Shown here piece by piece: positions 16,600 through 24,226 of a stretch of 64,000 nucleotides of DNA (positions are counted from its first letter, which is position 1; every line of letters starts with the position of its first letter). The notes below the pieces were generated by a model. It saw only the letters and a list, made by a program, of their open reading frames with translations, was not told the DNA's origin and did not search any database. This DNA comes from Nonomuraea muscovyensis (GTDB taxonomy: Bacteria > Actinomycetota > Actinomycetes > Streptosporangiales > Streptosporangiaceae): positions 2,232,001 to 2,296,000 of the forward strand of contig NZ_JACHJB010000001.1 in NCBI RefSeq assembly GCF_014207745.1, in the 5' to 3' direction. Made by a program: the position numbers and the translations under genes.

Positions 16600-17232
16600 T
16601 TGCTCGCCGATGACTTCTTCCTCGTCGTGTGGGACACGACGGGCTCCGGGAAGCCGCGTCTGCACCTGTCCGGCCTGGCGCTCGGCCTGGCCGGAGCCTT
16701 GATCGCCGAGCTGGTCCTGGAACGCCGGGTCCTGGTGCGCGGGGTACGGCTCCAGGTGGCCGACCAGCGGCCCCTGCGCGAACACCTCGCCGACAGGGTG
16801 CTGGCCGACATGGCGAACGCGCCCCAGCACACCGACGTTCGCACCTGGCTGGCATACCTCGCCAGACGCGCCGTCGCCGACGTCACGGCGCGAATGATGC
16901 GCGCCGGATTACTCGACCGCGAAACGCCGAGAATTCGCCGGCGCCGGCCGAGTCGCTATTTCGCCACCGATTTCGGCCGGGCCGTGTGGCCGTCCACCAG
17001 GCTGCGGCTGTCACTGGCCCGCGGCGAGCCGCTGACGGCTCATGACATGGTGCTCGCCGCCCTCGTGGACGCCTCCGGCATGACGGACACCGTCGTGGAG
17101 GACCCCGCCCACCGGCAGGCCGCCCGCCGCCATCTGACGGGAGCGCTGGCCGCGCTGCCCGAGCCGGTCGGCGACCTGACCCGGCACGTCAGGGCGGCCG
17201 TCGGCGACGCCGTCCTCACCTACCGCTCCTGA
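16600..17232 (+). CDS. GPP34 (GOLPH3/Vps74-like) family protein
   Basis: A 210-residue protein with the family opening LADDFFLVVWDTTGSGKPRL, the GLAGALIAELVLERRV helix and the later GLLDRETPRI-PSRYF segment. GPP34 proteins bind phosphoinositides in eukaryotes; their role in actinomycetes, where they are numerous, is unknown. The start is TTG at 16600 with GGGAG 7 bases upstream; no ATG or GTG occurs between it and the preceding in-frame stop. The 230 bases before it are comparatively AT-rich but show no clear promoter. The next gene is a permease 82 bases downstream. Confidence 0.88.
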   Translation: MLADDFFLVVWDTTGSGKPRLHLSGLALGLAGALIAELVLERRVLVRGVRLQVADQRPLREHLADRVLADMANAPQHTDVRTWLAYLARRAVADVTARMMRAGLLDRETPRIRRRRPSRYFATDFGRAVWPSTRLRLSLARGEPLTAHDMVLAALVDASGMTDTVVEDPAHRQAARRHLTGALAALPEPVGDLTRHVRAAVGDAVLTYRS

Positions 17233-17314
17233 CCCGTTCCGCACCGCACGCCGCAGGCTGGGGCGGTCCACCGCGCCCCGGGCCCGCTCACCACCCGCAC
17301 CAGAAAGGAACCCC

Positions 17315-18787
17315 ATGCGCATCGCGCACTCGCGCACCGGACCGGACCCGATAGCGCGTGCCCTGGCCGCCGACCGGCTCGGCGCCCCCTCGGTCGTCTA
17401 CTTCGTGCCGCCGCTCACGGTCGTGGCCGGAGTGGTCACCACGGCGTACGCGGTCACCGGCATCACCGGCCTGCCGGTCGCGTTCCTGGCCGTGGGCGCC
17501 GTACTCGCCCTGTTCGCCGTCGGGTACGTCGCGATGGCCCGGCACATGGCCAACGCCGGAGCCTTCTACACCTACGTCAGCCGTGGACTGGGCCGCCCCG
17601 CGGGCATCGCCGCCGCCTGGGTGGCGCTGATCGCGTACAACGCCCTGCAGGTCGGCCTGTACGGCGCGTTCGGGGCGGCCGCCACGCCGCTGCTGGAGCG
17701 GTGGGCCGGGGTCACGCCGCCCTGGTGGGCCGTGTCCCTGGTGGCCTGGGCGCTGGTGGCGCTGCTGGGGCTGATGCGGGTGGACCTCAACGGCCGGCTG
17801 CTGGCCGTCCTGCTCACCGCCGAGGTGGCGGTGATCCTGCTCTTCGACGCGGCCGACCTCGTCGCGTCGGGCCCGGCCGGGCTGTCGGCCCAGGCGCTCT
17901 CGCCGGGCGGGCTGCTGGTGCCGGGGGTGGGAGCGCTGCTGGTCATCGCGACGCTCGGGTTCGTGGGCTTCGAGTCGGCCGTGGTCTTCTCCGAGGAGAG
18001 CCGCGATCCGCGCCGTACCGTGCCGGTGGCCACCTACACCTCCATCGCGGTCATCGCCGGCCTGTACGCGCTCTCGGCCTGGGCGATGACGGTCGCCACC
18101 GGCCCGGCGAACATCGTGGAGACCGCGCGCCGCGACGGCGCCGAGACGATCTTCGTGATCGCCGGCGCGCAGCTCGGGCCGGTCGTGGTGGACATCGCCC
18201 GGGTGCTCTTCGTCACGAGCCTGTTCGCCGCGATGGTCTCCTTCCACAACACCACGTCCCGCTACTTCTTCGCGCTCGGCCGCGAGCGGGTGCTGCCGGC
18301 CGCCTTCGGCCGGACCCGGCCGCGCACCGGGGCGCCGGAGGCGGGGTCGCTCGCCCAGAGCGCCATCGGCCTGCTCGTGATCGTGCTGTACGCCGTCCTG
18401 GGGCTCGACCCGCTGGTGCAGCTCTTCTTCTACGGCGGCGCCTTCGGTGGGTTCGGCGTGCTGCTGCTGGTCTGCACCACCTCGATCGCCGTCATCGCGT
18501 TCTTCTCCCGCGAGCCGAGCGGTGAGAGCATCGCCCGCCGGCTGCTCGCACCGGTGCCCGCCGCCGTCGCGCTGACCGTCATGGTGACGCTGGCGGTCGG
18601 CAACTTCTCGACGCTGCTGGGCGTCGAGGAGGGCCACCCGCTCGCATGGCTGCTGCCCGGCGTGTACGTCATGGCGGCCGTGGTGGGCCTGGTCTGGGCC
18701 TTCGTGCTGCGTGCCGGGCAGCCGGCCGTCTACTCCCGGGTCGGGCTGGGAGCCAAGGCCGCGACCGTCCAGGAGGCGACCCGTTGA
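17315..18787 (+). CDS. APC-superfamily amino acid permease
   Basis: A 490-residue membrane protein with about 12 hydrophobic helices. Family features include the N-terminal helix ending AYAVTGITGLPVAF, the GAFYTYVSRGLGRPAGIAAAW consensus near residues 85-105 and GFVGFESAVVFSEESRDPRRTVPVA near 215-240, typical of amino acid/polyamine/organocation transporters. AAAGGA lies before the ATG at 17315. Its stop overlaps the GNAT start in TTGA, so the two are probably co-translated. Substrate is not predictable beyond an amino acid or amine. Confidence 0.94.
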   Translation: MRIAHSRTGPDPIARALAADRLGAPSVVYFVPPLTVVAGVVTTAYAVTGITGLPVAFLAVGAVLALFAVGYVAMARHMANAGAFYTYVSRGLGRPAGIAAAWVALIAYNALQVGLYGAFGAAATPLLERWAGVTPPWWAVSLVAWALVALLGLMRVDLNGRLLAVLLTAEVAVILLFDAADLVASGPAGLSAQALSPGGLLVPGVGALLVIATLGFVGFESAVVFSEESRDPRRTVPVATYTSIAVIAGLYALSAWAMTVATGPANIVETARRDGAETIFVIAGAQLGPVVVDIARVLFVTSLFAAMVSFHNTTSRYFFALGRERVLPAAFGRTRPRTGAPEAGSLAQSAIGLLVIVLYAVLGLDPLVQLFFYGGAFGGFGVLLLVCTTSIAVIAFFSREPSGESIARRLLAPVPAAVALTVMVTLAVGNFSTLLGVEEGHPLAWLLPGVYVMAAVVGLVWAFVLRAGQPAVYSRVGLGAKAATVQEATR

Positions 18788-19443
18788 GCACCGACCCGTC
18801 GAGCACGGGCCCGCTGAGCACGGGCCCGCCCGGCTCTCCCCCCGTCGGCCACGATGCTGCGGGGAGTGCGCCGCCCGCCGTCCGCCGCGCGGGGGCCGGG
18901 GACGCCGCCCTCGTGGCCGAGCTGATCGCGACCGCCTTCGCCCCGCTGGACGCGGTGGGCTACCTGGTGCCCGATCCGGCCCACCGGCACGAGATCATGA
19001 CCGCCGACTTCCGGATCATGGTGGACCACGCCGCCGAGCACGGCGAGATCCACGTCATCGACGACGGCCCCGCCGCGGCGGTCTGGTTCCCCCGGACGAC
19101 GCCGCTGCCCGAGCCGCCCGCGTACGACCGCCGGCTGGCCGAGGCCACCGGACCGTGGGCGGACCGGTTCCGGGCCCTGGACGCCCTGTTCGACAAGCAC
19201 CACCCGGCCGAACCCCACCACCACCTGGCCTTCCTGGCCGTCCATCCCGACCGGCAGGGCCGGGGCCTCGGCAGCGCGCTGTTGCGCCACCACCACGCCC
19301 GGCTGGCCGGGCTGCCCGCGTACCTGGAGGCCAGCAGCCGGCGCAGCCGGGACCTGTACCTGCGGCACGGCTACCGGCCGCGGGAGCCCTTCGCCCTGCC
19401 GGACGGGTCCACGTTCTGGCCCATGTGGCGGCCCGGCACGTGA
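18784..19443 (+). CDS. GNAT-family N-acetyltransferase
   Basis: A 219-residue acetyltransferase. After a low-complexity Ser/Thr/Pro/Gly N-terminus of about 35 residues comes the GNAT core, with LAFLAVHPDRQGRGLGSALLRHHHARL containing the acetyl-CoA pyrophosphate loop Q/RxxGxG/A, and YLEASSRRSRDLYLRHGYRP as the last strands. The TTG at 18784 overlaps the permease stop. Co-expression with an amine or amino acid permease suggests a small-molecule amine substrate, which is inference. Confidence 0.9.
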   Translation: MSTDPSSTGPLSTGPPGSPPVGHDAAGSAPPAVRRAGAGDAALVAELIATAFAPLDAVGYLVPDPAHRHEIMTADFRIMVDHAAEHGEIHVIDDGPAAAVWFPRTTPLPEPPAYDRRLAEATGPWADRFRALDALFDKHHPAEPHHHLAFLAVHPDRQGRGLGSALLRHHHARLAGLPAYLEASSRRSRDLYLRHGYRPREPFALPDGSTFWPMWRPGT

Positions 19444-19533
19444 CGGGATCCGGACCGGCTGTGAAGGCGGTTTAACGCCTCCGCCACGGCGCCGTCCACG
19501 GCCGCGTAACACCCGCCGCCGAGACTGACCGTC

Positions 19534-20379
19534 ATGAGCGATGCACCGAAGGCGACCCATCCGCGTTCCGGGCACCACCTCGGGCACTCCTGGTGGCGGG
19601 AGATCCTGGAGGTGGCCGCGCTGTTCCTCGCGGTCGGCGTGGCGCACCTCCTCGCCACCCTGCTCGGGCACACCGATCCCGGGCCCGTGGTGCTGGTGGG
19701 ACTGGGCGGCGCCCTGATCGTCGGCTCCGCCCTCCACCGGCGCCTGCGGTCCGGGACGCCCGTGAAGGCGCGCCGTACCCGGCCACCGCTGCCCCCGCCG
19801 CCGGCCGGTGGGCAGAGCACCATGACGTTGTGGCGCATCAGGATGCGCGTGGTCGAGCGTCCGGGGCGGCTGGCCCAGGTGGCGGGCGCGTTCGGCCGGC
19901 TCGGCTGCAACATCCTGACGCTGCACATCGCGCCCACCGGCAGCAGCGCGATCACTCCGGCCGGCTGCGACGCCCTCGACGAGTTCGTGGTCGAGGCGCC
20001 GACCCGGCTGACCCCCGGCCGGTTGCACGCTGCCCTGTCGGAGGCGGGCGGCCTGGACCTGCTGATCGTGCCGGCCCAGGTCAAGGACCTCATCGACCCC
20101 GGCATCCAGGGCCTGCTGCTGGCGCAGCGGGTGCACGACGACCCGAGCCAGCTCCCGCACGCGATGGCCGAGCTGCTGCGCGTCTCCGAGGTCGAGTGGC
20201 GCCGTCCCGGTGAGACGGTGGACGAGGAGGCCGAGCTCAACAGCACCATGGTGGTCTCCGTGCATCCCGAGCGGGCGCTGCTGCTCCGGCGGCCCGGCCT
20301 GCCGTTCACGCCGGCCGAGGCGGCCAGGGCCGCCGCGCTGGCCTCGGCCGCGAGGGGCGCGCGCTACTGCGGGACCTAG
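19534..20379 (+). CDS. Membrane-anchored ACT-domain protein
   Basis: A 281-residue protein. Two hydrophobic segments (about residues 26-45 and 51-68) form an N-terminal hairpin, followed by a basic proline-rich linker and an ACT domain beginning LWRIRMRVVERPGRLAQVAGAFGRLGCNILTLHI near residue 98. ACT domains usually bind amino acids. A second alpha/beta region follows to about residue 250. Fusion of an ACT domain to a membrane hairpin implies a sensor or regulator at the membrane rather than a biosynthetic enzyme. The neighbouring permease/GNAT pair makes amino acid sensing plausible, but no partner is evident. Confidence 0.8.
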   Translation: MSDAPKATHPRSGHHLGHSWWREILEVAALFLAVGVAHLLATLLGHTDPGPVVLVGLGGALIVGSALHRRLRSGTPVKARRTRPPLPPPPAGGQSTMTLWRIRMRVVERPGRLAQVAGAFGRLGCNILTLHIAPTGSSAITPAGCDALDEFVVEAPTRLTPGRLHAALSEAGGLDLLIVPAQVKDLIDPGIQGLLLAQRVHDDPSQLPHAMAELLRVSEVEWRRPGETVDEEAELNSTMVVSVHPERALLLRRPGLPFTPAEAARAAALASAARGARYCGT

Positions 20380-20485
20380 GGGCGTTGCCGGGCTCGGGCG
20401 GCCGTGTTTCAATGCGTTCACCGAGTGCTGCCGGGCGGGCACGTCATGAGCGGGTTCCTCTGTCGTTCGCGAACAAGGGATCCTC

Positions 20486-21550
20486 ATGAGAGCAATCCGG
20501 TCGGCGGCCTTCGCGGCCGCACTGGCCGTGGCCCTGATCTCCACCGTCCTGATGGTGCCCCGCCAGGCGCAGGCCCACGGCGTCACGATGTTCCCCGGCA
20601 GCCGCACGTTCCTGTGCTACCAGGACGGGCTCAGGGACAACGGTCAGATCATCTCCTACAACCCCGCCTGCGCGGCCGCCGTCGCGCAGAGCGGCACGAC
20701 TCCGCTCTACAACTGGTTCGCGGTGCTGCGTTCCGACGGCGCCGGCCGCACCACGGGCTTCATCCCCGACGGGCAGATCTGCAGCGGCGGCACCGGTGGG
20801 CCGTACGACTTCTCCGCCTACAACGCGGTCCGCTCCGACTGGCCGCTGACCCACCTGACCTCGGGCGCGAACATCCAGGTGCGCCACAGCAACTGGGCCG
20901 CGCACCCGGGCTCGTTCGTCTACTACATCACCAAGAACGGCTGGAACCCGAACGCGCCGCTGAAGTGGTCGGACCTGGAGTCGTTCGGCAGCGCCGTCGA
21001 CCCGCCCCAGTCCGGCGGCCCCGGCGGCCTCAACTACTACCACTGGAACGTCCAGCTCCCGTCCGGAAAGAGCGGACGGCACATGATCTTCATCCACTGG
21101 ATCAGGTCCGACAGCCAGGAGAACTTCTACAGCTGCTCCGACGTCGTCTTCGACGGCGGCAACGGCGAGGTGACCGGTGTGGGCCCCGGCGGCACCACAC
21201 CGCCGGACCCGACCGTGACCCCCACGGTCACCCCGGCGCCCACCGGCTCCTGCACCGCCACCTGGCGCACCACCACCACGTGGAGCGGGCACTTCCAGGC
21301 CGAGGTCACCGTCCGCAACACCGGCACGGGCACGCTGAACGGCTGGACGGTCGGCTGGACCTACGGCGGTGACCAGGGCTTCTCCGGCTCGCCCTGGAAC
21401 GCCACGCTCACCGGGCAGCCACCCGAGGTGGTGGTCAAGAACGCCGGCCACAACGGGCAGGTGTCCGCGAACGGCACGACGACGTTCGGCTTCAACGCCA
21501 CGGGCACGCCACCGTCGCCGGCGCCCACGCTGTCGTGCACCAGCCCGTAG
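20486..21550 (+). CDS. AA10 lytic polysaccharide monooxygenase with C-terminal CBM2
   Basis: A 354-residue secreted enzyme. A signal peptide ends AQA at residue 30, leaving His31 as the mature N-terminus, as LPMOs require. The second histidine-brace ligand is His134 in VRHSNW, and Phe214 in ENFYSCSD occupies the axial position. A Pro/Thr linker (about 236-254) joins the catalytic domain to a CBM2 cellulose-binding module (about 255-354; WTVGWTYGGDQ, WNATLTGQPPEVVVKNAGHNG). It oxidatively cleaves crystalline polysaccharide, most likely cellulose given CBM2, outside the cell. AAGGGATCCTC precedes ATG 20486. No regulator box was seen in its promoter, though a CebR-like box lies 0.9 kb downstream. 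Confidence 0.95.
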   Translation: MRAIRSAAFAAALAVALISTVLMVPRQAQAHGVTMFPGSRTFLCYQDGLRDNGQIISYNPACAAAVAQSGTTPLYNWFAVLRSDGAGRTTGFIPDGQICSGGTGGPYDFSAYNAVRSDWPLTHLTSGANIQVRHSNWAAHPGSFVYYITKNGWNPNAPLKWSDLESFGSAVDPPQSGGPGGLNYYHWNVQLPSGKSGRHMIFIHWIRSDSQENFYSCSDVVFDGGNGEVTGVGPGGTTPPDPTVTPTVTPAPTGSCTATWRTTTTWSGHFQAEVTVRNTGTGTLNGWTVGWTYGGDQGFSGSPWNATLTGQPPEVVVKNAGHNGQVSANGTTTFGFNATGTPPSPAPTLSCTSP

Positions 21551-21553
21551 ACC

Positions 21554-21603
21554 CGATGCCCACAGAACCGATGCCCACGGAACCGATGCCCACGGAACCG
21601 ATG
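21554..21603 (+). repeat. 15-bp tandem repeat encoding Met-Pro-Thr-Glu-Pro units
   Basis: Three copies of CGATGCCCACRGAAC and a diverged fourth place ATG codons at 21556, 21571, 21586 and 21601, all in the frame of the next gene. Each could initiate translation, so the exact N-terminus is ambiguous. Confidence 0.8.
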
Positions 21604-22296
21604 GCCACGGGGTCCTCAGGACCCGCGGGACCGGAGGGCGTGGCCCCTGTGGACGAGGGTGCCGGCGGGCCGCCGGCGCGCCGGGCGAGGATCGCGACGG
21701 TCGTCGCGCTGCTCCTCGTCCCGGTCGCCGGGGCCGCCCTGATCGTCGCCGGGCAGCAGGCCCGCCAGCACGAGTTGGAGGGGCGGCTCGCCGTCCTGGT
21801 GACGGGCCTGCTCGAAGGCGCCACCGCGGACGAGCACCGGGCGCACGGCCACGACTTCGGCCACGCGCCCGCCGCCGGGACCGGCGGGGGCACGGGCGGG
21901 GACACCGGCGGCGATGCGCGGCCCGGGGCCGGGCGCGAGGTGGCGCACGGGGCCGGGCACGAGGTCGGCGAGGTGGTCTGCGCCGTGGACCCCTTCGGCG
22001 TCGAACCGGCCGGTGCCGGCACGGTGGCGGAGGTGGAGTGGGTGTACGCCCACCACATGTGCGCCATCACCGGTCCCGGCGCCGGCTGGGCCATGTCCGT
22101 ACGCGCCTCCGGCCCCATCGCCGTACGGCTGGGCGGGCGGCCGGTGGTGCGGGTGCCCGAACCGGGAGCGGGTTACCCGGAGCGGGTCAGGCGGCTCATT
22201 CCGGAGCGCCACCACGACGCGGCGTTCGGCGAGTTCGGCGACGAGGACGCGATCGAGGCGGCCCGCCGGCGGTTCGACGTCGCGACCGGCAGGTGA
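21556..22296 (+). CDS. Single-pass membrane protein with His/Gly-rich linker, unknown function
   Basis: A 246-residue protein of unknown family beginning in the repeat-encoded MPTEP units. A single membrane helix (RIATVVALLLVPVAGAALIVAG, near residues 52-73) precedes a His- and Gly-rich linker (EHRAHGHDFGHAP) and a C-terminal domain with two cysteines (VVCAVD and HHMCAIT) able to form a disulfide outside the cell. It starts six bases after the LPMO stop, or overlaps it if the GTG at 21535 is used, so both are probably co-transcribed. Association with a copper enzyme and the His-rich linker hint at metal handling; that is speculative. A hairpin terminator follows. Confidence 0.7.
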   Translation: MPTEPMPTEPMPTEPMATGSSGPAGPEGVAPVDEGAGGPPARRARIATVVALLLVPVAGAALIVAGQQARQHELEGRLAVLVTGLLEGATADEHRAHGHDFGHAPAAGTGGGTGGDTGGDARPGAGREVAHGAGHEVGEVVCAVDPFGVEPAGAGTVAEVEWVYAHHMCAITGPGAGWAMSVRASGPIAVRLGGRPVVRVPEPGAGYPERVRRLIPERHHDAAFGEFGDEDAIEAARRRFDVATGR

Positions 22297-22315
22297 GTGA
22301 CGGACCCGAACACGC

Positions 22316-22355
22316 GGACGCGGCCGGCGGAAAGGGGGGCTCGCCGGCCGCGTCC
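22316..22355 (+). terminator. Hairpin terminator after the LPMO operon
   Basis: GGACGCGGCCGGCG (22316-22329) pairs perfectly with CGCCGGCCGCGTCC (22342-22355) around a 12-base loop. There is no long T tract, which is common in actinomycetes. Confidence 0.75.
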
Positions 22356-22441
22356 TTGCCATCCGGGCGGGATGGTTCATGAACGGTCACGCGGAGTACG
22401 GGAGCGGCGTCACCTCCTGGGTTCGAGCGGGGAGCACGTTA

Positions 22442-22455
22442 TGGGAGCGCTCCCA
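22442..22455. promoter_or_regulatory. CebR/CelR-type operator TGGGAGCGCTCCCA
   Basis: A perfect 14-bp palindrome identical to the consensus bound by the cello-oligosaccharide repressors CebR (Streptomyces) and CelR (Thermobifida). It lies 0.9 kb after the cellulose-active LPMO and 199 bases before a hemerythrin gene not expected in that regulon. Confidence 0.7.
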
Positions 22456-22653
22456 CACAGGATTGTGCGGTCCGGCACCCGCTTGTCAACGAAACCCAGC
22501 GCCGGGACCCCAAGGACTTCCTCCTACCTGGCTTCCGGCATGAAACTTTCACTGCGCTCCGGCCGCCCTCCGGGAAAGCCCCGGAATGCGTGACGACGTG
22601 CGTGAGCCGCCCCTCCCCGGGTAGACCGCGCGTACTCGAAGAGGAGGCTTCTC

Positions 22654-23232
22654 ATGACTCAGCACCCGCCCCGGCCCGAGACGATGGCGGAGACGGACGT
22701 CATCGACCTGCTGCTGGCTCAGCACGCGATGATCCGAGACCTGTTCGACGAGGTCGAGCGGGCCCCGGCCGGGGAGCGCGGCGAGGCGTTCACCCGCCTG
22801 GTCCGGCTGCTCGCCGTGCACGAGACCGCCGAGGAGGAGATCGTCCACCCCTACGCCCGCCGCGTCCTCGACGGCGGTGACGGCGTGGTGGACGACCGCC
22901 TGGAGGAGGAACGGGAGGCCAAGGAGCTGCTCCAGCACATGGACCAGGCCGGCCCCGACGATCCCGACTTCATGGCCAACCTCGCCGTGCTCCGCGCCGC
23001 CGTGTTCGCGCACGCCCGCAGCGAGGAGCGCTACGAGTTCGCCAAGCTGCGTGCCAGGACCAGCCCGGCCGAGCGCCGGGCCATGGCCGCCGGGGTCAAG
23101 GCCGCCGAGGCGCTGGCGCCCACTCACCCGCATCCCGGCACCGAGTCCGCGGCGAAGAACCTCCTGATCGGCACGCCCGTGGCGATGATGGACCGGGTGC
23201 GTGACGTGATCCGCCGGGCGAGCAAGCGCTGA
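22654..23232 (+). CDS. Hemerythrin (HHE) domain protein
   Basis: A 192-residue helical protein. The first HHE motif is LLAQHAMIRDLFDEVE (about residues 25-40) and LLAVHETAEEEIVHPYARRVL (about 52-72) supplies the His-Glu set, with LLQHMDQ and FAHARSEERYEF further on. These form a diiron site binding O2 or NO, or contribute to iron and redox sensing in actinobacterial members. AGGAGG lies before ATG 22654. The usual second His set is less regular (HARSEER), so metal occupancy is uncertain. It is monocistronic by spacing. Confidence 0.9.
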   Translation: MTQHPPRPETMAETDVIDLLLAQHAMIRDLFDEVERAPAGERGEAFTRLVRLLAVHETAEEEIVHPYARRVLDGGDGVVDDRLEEEREAKELLQHMDQAGPDDPDFMANLAVLRAAVFAHARSEERYEFAKLRARTSPAERRAMAAGVKAAEALAPTHPHPGTESAAKNLLIGTPVAMMDRVRDVIRRASKR

Positions 23233-23343
23233 CCGTCTCCGGCGGCCTTCGCGGAGCCCGCCGGGGAGGTAGGGCTGTCCCTACCCTGATAGGCCGGTGC
23301 GCGGGATCGCCGGGGCCGGGGCGTCGTCCGTAGTTTTGACGCC

Positions 23344-24018
23344 ATGACGACCCTCCGCCGGCGCATCGCCACCGACACCCGTTACGCTCTCGGGGGTTTC
23401 CCGGCCGCCACCGTCTCGTTCGCCCTTGTCGTGACCGGTGTCGCGGCGGGTCTCGGCAGCCTGGTCGCCTTCGTGGGACTGCCCATCCTGGCCGCGACCG
23501 CCGGTGCGGCGCGGCGCTTCGCCGACGCCGAGCGTGAGATGGTCGCCGAGGTGCTCGACCGGCCCGTCGGCCGCCCTGACTACCCCGCCGCGCCGCCGTC
23601 CGCCGGCCTGCTGCGCCGCCTGGCGAACCCGGTGGCGCACACGCAGGGCTGGCTGGACCTGCTCCACGCCGTCATCGCCTTCCCGTTCGCCGTGCTCTCC
23701 TTCGCCGTCACCCTCACCTGGTGGGTCGCGGCCGTCGCCGGGCTGTCGTTCCCGCTCTACGGGTGGATCATCGCCGCCATCCCGGGAGTGGACGGCGGCA
23801 TCCCGCAGTTGCTCGGCCTCGGCGACGGCACGGCCGCCTTCATCATCTTCAACACGGCCGTCGGCGCGCTGTTCGCGGTGACGCTGCCGCCGATCGTGCA
23901 CGGCATGGCGCTGGTCAGGGCCACTCTGGCGCAGGCGCTGCTCACCGGCCCCGCCCGCCCGGCCGTCGCGGAGTCGTACTCGCCGTACGCGGACCTGCTG
24001 GCGCCCCGCCGCGCCTGA
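23344..24018 (+). CDS. Stand-alone Sensor-domain membrane protein (PF13796-like)
   Basis: A 224-residue protein with four hydrophobic segments arranged as two pairs (about residues 18-50 and 112-175), matching the membrane Sensor domain normally fused to actinobacterial histidine kinases. The family features GGFPAATVSFALVVTG, FPLYGW and the RRFADAERE loop are visible. No kinase domain follows: the frame stops at 24018 and the next gene, a MmyB-like regulator, has its own start. It may be a kinase-less sensor or a remnant. Start ATG 23344. Confidence 0.8.
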   Translation: MTTLRRRIATDTRYALGGFPAATVSFALVVTGVAAGLGSLVAFVGLPILAATAGAARRFADAEREMVAEVLDRPVGRPDYPAAPPSAGLLRRLANPVAHTQGWLDLLHAVIAFPFAVLSFAVTLTWWVAAVAGLSFPLYGWIIAAIPGVDGGIPQLLGLGDGTAAFIIFNTAVGALFAVTLPPIVHGMALVRATLAQALLTGPARPAVAESYSPYADLLAPRRA

Positions 24019-24063
24019 GCATCGGCCCGCGCCCGTGTCGCGAACTCGGCAGGAGCAGAGCAA

Positions 24064-24116
24064 GAAGGAGCCGGTCGTCGTGGATACCCTCCCGGTCCAC
24101 GTCGGCCGGCTCCTCC
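24064..24116. terminator. Long inverted repeat between two co-oriented genes
   Basis: Arms 24064-24084 and 24096-24116 pair at 18 of 21 positions around an 11-base loop. Location after the Sensor-domain gene fits transcription termination, and the length would give a very stable hairpin. Confidence 0.6.
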
Positions 24117-24226
24117 CCCCCTCCGGGTAACAGCATGGCGGCTACGCGGCTGACCTGGAAGGATACGTCGTTCCCAGGAACGGGTTTCCCCGGCGATAGC
24201 TCCGGTTAGGTGCCATAATCCACCTG

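Larger units (their letters stand above)
22297..22653. other. Intergenic region with terminator and orphan CebR-like box
   Basis: No gene is supported here. It holds the hairpin at 22316-22355 closing the LPMO transcript, the palindrome at 22442-22455, and GAGGAGG before the hemerythrin start. The remaining sequence shows no codon bias in any frame and may be the remnant of a promoter whose gene was lost. Confidence 0.6.

Noticed and set aside
21554..21603. CRISPR-like short repeats
   Set aside because: The 15-bp units are directly adjacent with no spacers and lie in a coding frame.
22297..22593. 98-codon frame between the LPMO operon and hemerythrin
   Set aside because: It reads through the terminator hairpin and the CebR box and shows no coding bias.
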